From NCBI GenBank assembly GCA_016777645.1, contig JADHRC010000011.1:1-21140 (forward strand): a stretch of 21,140 nt of DNA. Reading direction: 5' to 3'. Positions 20,019 to 21,140 of the stretch are shown in pieces (the first letter of the stretch is position 1; the number at the start of each line of letters is the position of its first letter). The notes below the pieces were generated by a model that did not search any database, had not been told where the DNA came from, and saw nothing but the letters and a program-made list of their open reading frames with translations. The position numbers and the translations under genes are program-made. Origin of the DNA: Alphaproteobacteria bacterium. GTDB taxonomy: Bacteria > Pseudomonadota > Alphaproteobacteria > Puniceispirillales > Marisalimonadaceae.

Positions 20019-21140
20019 ATGAATTTAAATGATTGTTATAATTTTCAAGATTTTAGAAAATTAGCAAAAAAACGTCTTCCTTCTCCAATTTTTCACTATA
20101 TAGACGGTGCGGCTGATGATGAAGTAACTTACAATCGAAACACAGCTGCTTACAATGATGCTGATTTGATACCAAATGTTTTAAGAGGTGTCGAAAATGT
20201 TGATTTATCAACCACAATATTCGGTAAAAAATTAGATTTACCGTTTTACTGTGCTCCTACTGCATTGCAAAGATTATTTCATTACGAAGGAGAGAGGGCC
20301 GTTGGAAAGGCTGCTCAAAATTTTGGAACTATGTTTGGAGTTTCTTCTTTAGGAACAGTAAGTGTTGAAGAAATTGCATCTATTGTTTCAACGCCTAAAA
20401 TGTTTCAATTTTATTTTCATAAAGATAGGGGATTAAATAATAGCATGCTTGAAAGAGTTAAAGCAGCAAAATTTGATGTTTTAGCGCTAACGGTAGATAC
20501 AATAACCGGTGGTAATCGAGAGAGAGATCTTAGAACAGGCTTTACATCTCCACCAAGATTAACATTATCAAGTCTTTTCAGTTTTGCTTCTAAGCCAATG
20601 TGGGCCATTAATTATCTTACAAAACCTAAATTTGAGCTTCCTCAGTTGCAAGACCATGTTAGTGAGGGAACTAATACTGCAACTTCAATTGGATCATACT
20701 TTTCTTCAATGCTTGATCAATCAATGAATTGGAAAGATGCAGAAGAGCTTTGTTCTAAGTGGGGAGGTCATTTTGCTCTTAAAGGTATAATGAGCGTGGA
20801 AGATGCAAAAAAGGCTGTAGATATAGGATGTACAGGTATTATGGTTTCAAATCATGGAGGTAGACAACTCGATGGAGCAAGAGCACCTTTTGATCAATTG
20901 GCAGAGATAGTGGATGCCGTTGGTGATAAGATTGATGTAATTTGTGAAGGGGGAATTCAACGTGGTACACATATATTAAAAGCCTTGTCAGTTGGAGCAA
21001 AAGCTTGTTCAGGCGGTAGAATGTATTTGTATGCACTTGCTTCTGCTGGTCAAGCTGGAGTGGAAAGAGCATTGAGTTTATATAAAGCTGAACTTGAAAG
21101 AGATATGAAGCTTATGGGCTGTACTAATATTAAAGAATTA
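20019..21140 (+). CDS. FMN-dependent alpha-hydroxyacid dehydrogenase (LldD-like), truncated by window end
   Basis: The frame opens at ATG 20019 after AAAGGA and is still open at the last base, giving 374 residues; the family is usually 370-400, so only a few residues are missing. It is an FMN TIM barrel: F-R-K-L-A-K-K-R-L-P at the start, A-P-T-A-L near 79-83, Q130 and Y132, T-V-D (158-160), and R-E-R-D-L-R-T-G. The catalytic K255 is in L-K-G-I-M. H279 and R282 are in S-N-H-G-G-R-Q-L-D-G, and the FMN phosphate loop is G-G-I-Q-R-G (311-316). A Glu stands where Asp usually precedes this loop. It oxidises a 2-hydroxy acid such as lactate or a sugar-derived acid. It is divergent from the sugar-acid dehydratase. 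Confidence 0.93.
   Translation, partial: MNLNDCYNFQDFRKLAKKRLPSPIFHYIDGAADDEVTYNRNTAAYNDADLIPNVLRGVENVDLSTTIFGKKLDLPFYCAPTALQRLFHYEGERAVGKAAQNFGTMFGVSSLGTVSVEEIASIVSTPKMFQFYFHKDRGLNNSMLERVKAAKFDVLALTVDTITGGNRERDLRTGFTSPPRLTLSSLFSFASKPMWAINYLTKPKFELPQLQDHVSEGTNTATSIGSYFSSMLDQSMNWKDAEELCSKWGGHFALKGIMSVEDAKKAVDIGCTGIMVSNHGGRQLDGARAPFDQLAEIVDAVGDKIDVICEGGIQRGTHILKALSVGAKACSGGRMYLYALASAGQAGVERALSLYKAELERDMKLMGCTNIKEL

Noticed and set aside
20417..21072. Minus-strand open frames opposite the hydroxyacid dehydrogenase.
   Set aside because: The plus strand encodes a continuous FMN-dependent dehydrogenase with its catalytic Lys, His and Arg; the minus frames are low-complexity shadows.

Overview
The window is very AT-rich (by eye well over 65% A+T), has short intergenic gaps, and encodes small streamlined proteins. 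This combination, an alphaproteobacterial-looking tRNA-Val body, a NavAb-type sodium channel, a photolyase and a sugar-acid catabolic segment suggest a free-living marine alphaproteobacterium (SAR11/HIMB59/AEGEAN-169-like). That assignment is an inference from style, not from a marker gene.

Left part (1-2850). The window opens with the 5' part of a lipoprotein gene on the minus strand. A 355-base gap follows, holding a tandem 11-bp repeat, and then a tRNA-Val(GAC) whose 5' acceptor strand does not pair with its intact 3' end. After it come a secreted small protein, a GNAT acetyltransferase, a 34-residue membrane microprotein and a self-contained minus-strand unit. That unit has a promoter, two tandem copies of a three-way-junction RNA matching the glnA (glutamine) riboswitch, a strong ribosome binding site, a 38-residue very basic microprotein and a perfect 12-bp terminator hairpin. 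I regard it as the most interesting object in the window. A textbook CueR copper regulator follows, with no copper exporter beside it.

Middle (2870-11050). A CurA-like NADP oxidoreductase is divergent from an ABC importer (NMT1/THI5-type binding protein, ATPase, permease). The SBP and ATPase genes are separated by a stem-loop. Next is a run of small plus-strand genes: a hydrophobic protein, ProXp-ala/YbaK tRNA editing protein, a 65-residue protein, a secreted protein, a cupin, an alpha/beta-barrel-like protein and a TPR protein. A NavAb-like sodium channel and a tiny CxxC protein lie on the minus strand.

Right part (11300-21140). On the minus strand are a secreted FGE-sulfatase-fold protein without visible catalytic cysteines, an unknown protein, and a secreted protein clearly paralogous to the one at 7818. 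Single-membrane-span microproteins, a zinc-ribbon microprotein and a RimJ/RimL-like acetyltransferase follow on the plus strand. The end of the window is metabolic: an RraA-type aldolase, a DinF-like MATE exporter, a four-span membrane protein and a peroxiredoxin-like protein. A cryptochrome/photolyase then lies directly behind a mandelate-racemase-family sugar-acid dehydratase. Divergent from that dehydratase is an FMN-dependent 2-hydroxyacid dehydrogenase that runs off the end of the window. The aldolase, dehydratase and hydroxyacid dehydrogenase together suggest use of sugar acids or hydroxy acids.
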